Source: Sipunculus nudus
Taxonomy: Eukaryota; Annelida; Sipuncula; Golfingiida; Sipunculidae
Assembly: GCA_026874595.1 (NCBI GenBank)
Contig: CM049317.1
Location: forward strand, 55,402,118-55,466,117
Direction: 5' to 3'
DNA length: 64,000 bases
In this document: piece by piece, positions 60,388 to 64,000 of the stretch
How the letters are laid out: each line of letters starts with the position of its first letter
Position numbering within the stretch: the first letter of the stretch is position 1
Position numbers and translations under genes: made by a program
The notes under the pieces: generated by a model
Database searches by the model: none
The model's input: only the letters and a program-made list of their open reading frames with translations
Told to the model about the DNA's origin: nothing

Positions 60388-62084
60388 CCTGTTTTAAGCT
60401 TAATAACATTTTCTTCCGGTGACAATTTAATGATATTTTTATGATTTATAAAATCGCAATAAAATGCTAGTCCTGCAGCTTTTCAATTTAGATATGCACA
60501 TATATTCATGCAAAGTTTACGTTAGTATCTCGGCACTGCATAAACCTTATGTTAGTATTTTTTTTATTTAATGTTTGTCTTTTAGGTTACCTCTTATGAA
60601 ACGTTAGGCGCTATATTGGAGCCACTGATAATTTACTTCACGTTCAAAATGAGCTGATATAGAACTTCGATGTAGCATTTTTATTCATCTAGCAACTGGG
60701 TTGACAATGTTATTCCATATAATTGTATCACGCATTTTTTTTAATTTGTGCACTCTCCAATACAGGAGTTGTGAACTGAATACTATAGTTACCACAAGTG
60801 AGGCCATCGTGATTACAAGTTTTTCTTGCCCGAAGCCAGAGCAGATCGATGATAGCAGCAAACCAGAATACTAAGCGTAGACACGTGATATTTATGTATT
60901 CAGAAGGTGGCTTTGATTGTTCCTTCCTTTCAGATGATTGAGGCAGGCACTTCGGTACATCTGGATGTGAAGATGAGTTTTTCTTTTGCAATGCATGATA
61001 AAGTTCCAAAGGTTAAAGCAAGTGGTTTTTTTTTTCATTGGTGGACGGTCGTGACATTGTAAATGACAGAGTAATGCTGCAAATGGTTTATTCACAAGTG
61101 TACATCTGAAGTCCCTCGACAGAAAAAGATACCATCCCATAAACAGAATAAAATCTTGATTAGAGAATAATGTTCAGACACCATATAAATGTCACACGAG
61201 TGGTGTGCTAATTAATCGATTATATCGATGATTTGTCATTTCTTTCATAACTGATTATATCGAATGCATGTTTCTATTATGTATGCACATCCAAGGAAGT
61301 CATATTATCCTGATGAATTCTTATTATGTCAGAGATATAAGAAAGATGGAGGGAAACAGCGAACCGCATTGTTGGAAAATAATTTCTTCAAGGTAAATTT
61401 CATGAACATGGGTATTTTAATGATAAGAGCTTCATGGAATAAGTAATATTTGCTAAGCATACCCATGTGAAATAGAAACAGGTTTTTCCTTGAAATGAAC
61501 AGGTTTTGATTTTAAAGACTGACGTTTGAGACAAGTAGTCCCGGCCGTCCTACACTGGGTAATTGGACGGAGTTTGTTTTGGGTAGAAACGACATCTGGC
61601 GGAAGGGTGGGCGTAATGAAAAAGCTCACGGTGGGGCTCTCACAAATATCAGCAGTAGGTGTTCTTGATATGAGTGGAACTTAAACAGGTATTGGTTTTG
61701 GACGTGTGCGGAGTTAAGATTTCGCCCAGGCTGTATCTTCCCCTAGATTTGTCCTAAGCGTCGATTTTCCTCACGGGTATCTGTCACCTGTTTCACATTA
61801 ACTTTCTTATTATCTGTTTGAGGCCTTGTTTTAACCCCAAGGGAGCCAGTTTCGCATCTCATACATCAGGTGAATTAGATAAGTCTGTTTATTATGTAAT
61901 TATGATTTTAAAGGAATATCAACACTCTGTCGCCACTATAATATTCGGTAATGTGCGATTGCCTCTCACACGTGGTCTGATTATTATACATTTGGTAATA
62001 GTAATATTTAAATATTCATTAGGATCTCGAGGTAAGGAAACGGAAAAGACGAGGTGGAGCAGTCAATGGCATGGTTTGAATTAC

Positions 62085-62086
<2 letters not shown>
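59828..62086. other. AT-rich intergenic region
   Basis: (TA)n near 60350-60389 and a GC-richer patch at about 61530-61700 without a coherent frame. No gene seen. Confidence 0.5.
60350..60389. repeat. (TA)n microsatellite, interrupted
   Basis: TA dinucleotides with a CA interruption. Confidence 0.9.

Positions 62087-62140
<54 letters not shown>
62087..62140. repeat. (TA)n microsatellite
   Basis: About 54 bp of pure TA. Open frames reading YIYIYIY are artefacts of this tract. Confidence 0.97.
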
Positions 62141-62145
<5 letters not shown>

Positions 62146-62253
62146 GAGAACAAAAGTGCTCGACAACGTACCTGTCGCTGGAGCTGGTGTAGAAAGTAGA
62201 GTTATACCGCTCTGGCCTAGTCTGTAGGTCATTGAGCACTTTACAACGGAGGG

Positions 62254-63045
<792 letters not shown>

Positions 63046-63199
63046 ATTTAGGAAAAGGAGGGGCCCAACCCAAGAGGACTAATGATAAAACCTAAAATAA
63101 GGTCTCCAGGTCCGGAAAAGGCCGCAATAATTGGTCTGAAACCCTTATAAGGCCTGTTGTGGTGGCTGAAAAAAGAGTTGGATCCGGACCCCCTGGATC
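63046..63199 (+). mobile_element. GGGGCGGAT-type MITE, 5'-truncated copy
   Basis: AAATTTAGGAAAAGGAGGGG, AAGAGGACTAATGATAAAAC, AGGTCCGGAAAAGGCCGCAA, GTCTGAAACCCTTATAAGG, GGTGGCTGAAAAAAGAGTTG, GGATCCGGACCCCC, in the same order as 42266-42451. The GGGGCGGATCC start is missing. Confidence 0.6.
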
Positions 63200-63219
63200 C
63201 CATTCTGTCCGACAAAAAC

Positions 63220-63335
63220 CTTAGCTCGGAAGATGTAAGGAACCCTACCCTCCAGGAATAATCAGAAATTGATTTCATCTTAGCCAGGGTAATCTGAAAG
63301 TGATTCCAATTTACCATGGGCAATCTAAATGAGGC
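63220..63335. repeat. Fragment of the TTACCCC-type repeat
   Basis: AGAAATTGATTTCATCTTAG, GGGTAATCTGAAAGTGATTC and CAATTTACCATGGGCAATC resemble the arms of the 59397-59827 element. Confidence 0.4.
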
Positions 63336-64000
63336 TTAACCTTGACCTCCTCTTAAGGTCCTGATCAGATTAGTTGATCCCCAATTATCGCTCAGTCGCG
63401 GGTGTCAGGACAGGCTTCCAGTGATCAGTTGTCGATTACCTACATTTAGTTTATGTTGTACAACTTATGCTTCTAGTTAAAACTGAAAAATTGGCCTTTC
63501 TTGTGAAGAAATAAAAATTAAATTGTACTTTCAGCAGCTCCCATCTTTATATCATTGATACTTTAATTGATATTATTGATCTGTATTATACGAATGCAGG
63601 GGTATGGTTAAAAAATGTGCTTACCTCGTTTCCATTTGCATATGTAGTGTTGATGTTTGTACAATCCAACAAACATGGTGGTCAGGATTTCTGGTCTGCT
63701 CAGTCGATCAACAGTTGTTTCAGCATCTGAAACAGACAGAGAGTATAATTCTACAAAAAACGCATGCATATGTTTGTGTTAATATTGCTGTTTAATTCAC
63801 ATGAAGATAGTAGTAACACATACTTTCTTTGAACAGTACTCAGTTTAATTTACCCCTGTAACATTGTATTTGGTTACAACGCAGTCTTTTGTCAAAAGAA
63901 AAAAACCGGACAGGAGCCAGGAATTAAAAAAAAATATATTGTTCCTACCAAAATAACTTACCCGAAACCCCCGGTACCACTCTTCCCCGGCAGGTGGCAC
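63336..64000. other. Intergenic, no gene seen
   Basis: No gene or clear repeat seen up to the window end. Confidence 0.4.

Overview
This is a 64 kb window of nuclear DNA from an animal, most likely a marine spiralian such as a mollusc. That placement is an inference. It rests on a neuropeptide GPCR of the NPS/CCAP/vasopressin-receptor type, an L1/Tx1-like LINE, tRNA-derived SINEs, many short inverted-repeat elements and very many (AT)n and poly-C tracts. There are no operons and no bacterial or plasmid features. The DNA is AT-rich and gene-poor.

Only one intact conventional gene is well supported: an intronless class A GPCR on the minus strand (4715-6196, 493 aa from its first ATG). A second coding candidate is a 269-codon open frame on the minus strand through a 21-bp minisatellite (57481-58290). 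It would encode charged heptads of the type RSKPD(G/E)D and looks more like a real reading frame than the two ATG-started frames that overlap it. Degraded coding material includes an L1-type ORF1 (34.66-35.50 kb), an L1-type ORF2 with endonuclease and reverse transcriptase (38.82-42.17 kb), and a frameshifted, unidentified minus-strand remnant (36.29-36.76 kb).

Layout. 0-4.7 kb: SINE copy, two opposed copies of a GTGTTTGTT-type repeat, microsatellites. 4.7-6.2 kb: GPCR. 6.2-12.5 kb: AT-rich intergenic. 12.5-13.8 kb: 1.3-kb terminal-inverted-repeat element. 14-18.8 kb: AT-rich with microsatellites. 18.9-23 kb: repeat cluster with a pair of about 340-bp MITEs, a 144-bp-period array and a 452-bp tandem duplication. 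24.3-27 kb: diverged inverted repeat, then a second SINE split by a nested MITE. 27-33.4 kb: mostly featureless. 33.4-42.2 kb: CGAC-rich repeat, LINE pieces and pseudogene. 42.3-46.6 kb: MITEs, including a clean TA-flanked 147-bp pogo-like element, and a 141-bp-period array. 46.6-57.4 kb: short tandem duplications and microsatellites. 57.5-58.3 kb: minisatellite. 58.3-64 kb: one MITE, long (TA)n and another MITE fragment.

The features do not form a pathway. The window reads as one receptor gene, and perhaps one repetitive-protein exon, set in a landscape of mobile-element decay. I saw no convincing new multi-gene system. The most useful leads are the heptad-repeat frame, the two roughly 140-bp-period arrays carrying nuclear-receptor-like half-sites, and several cleanly bounded non-autonomous elements.
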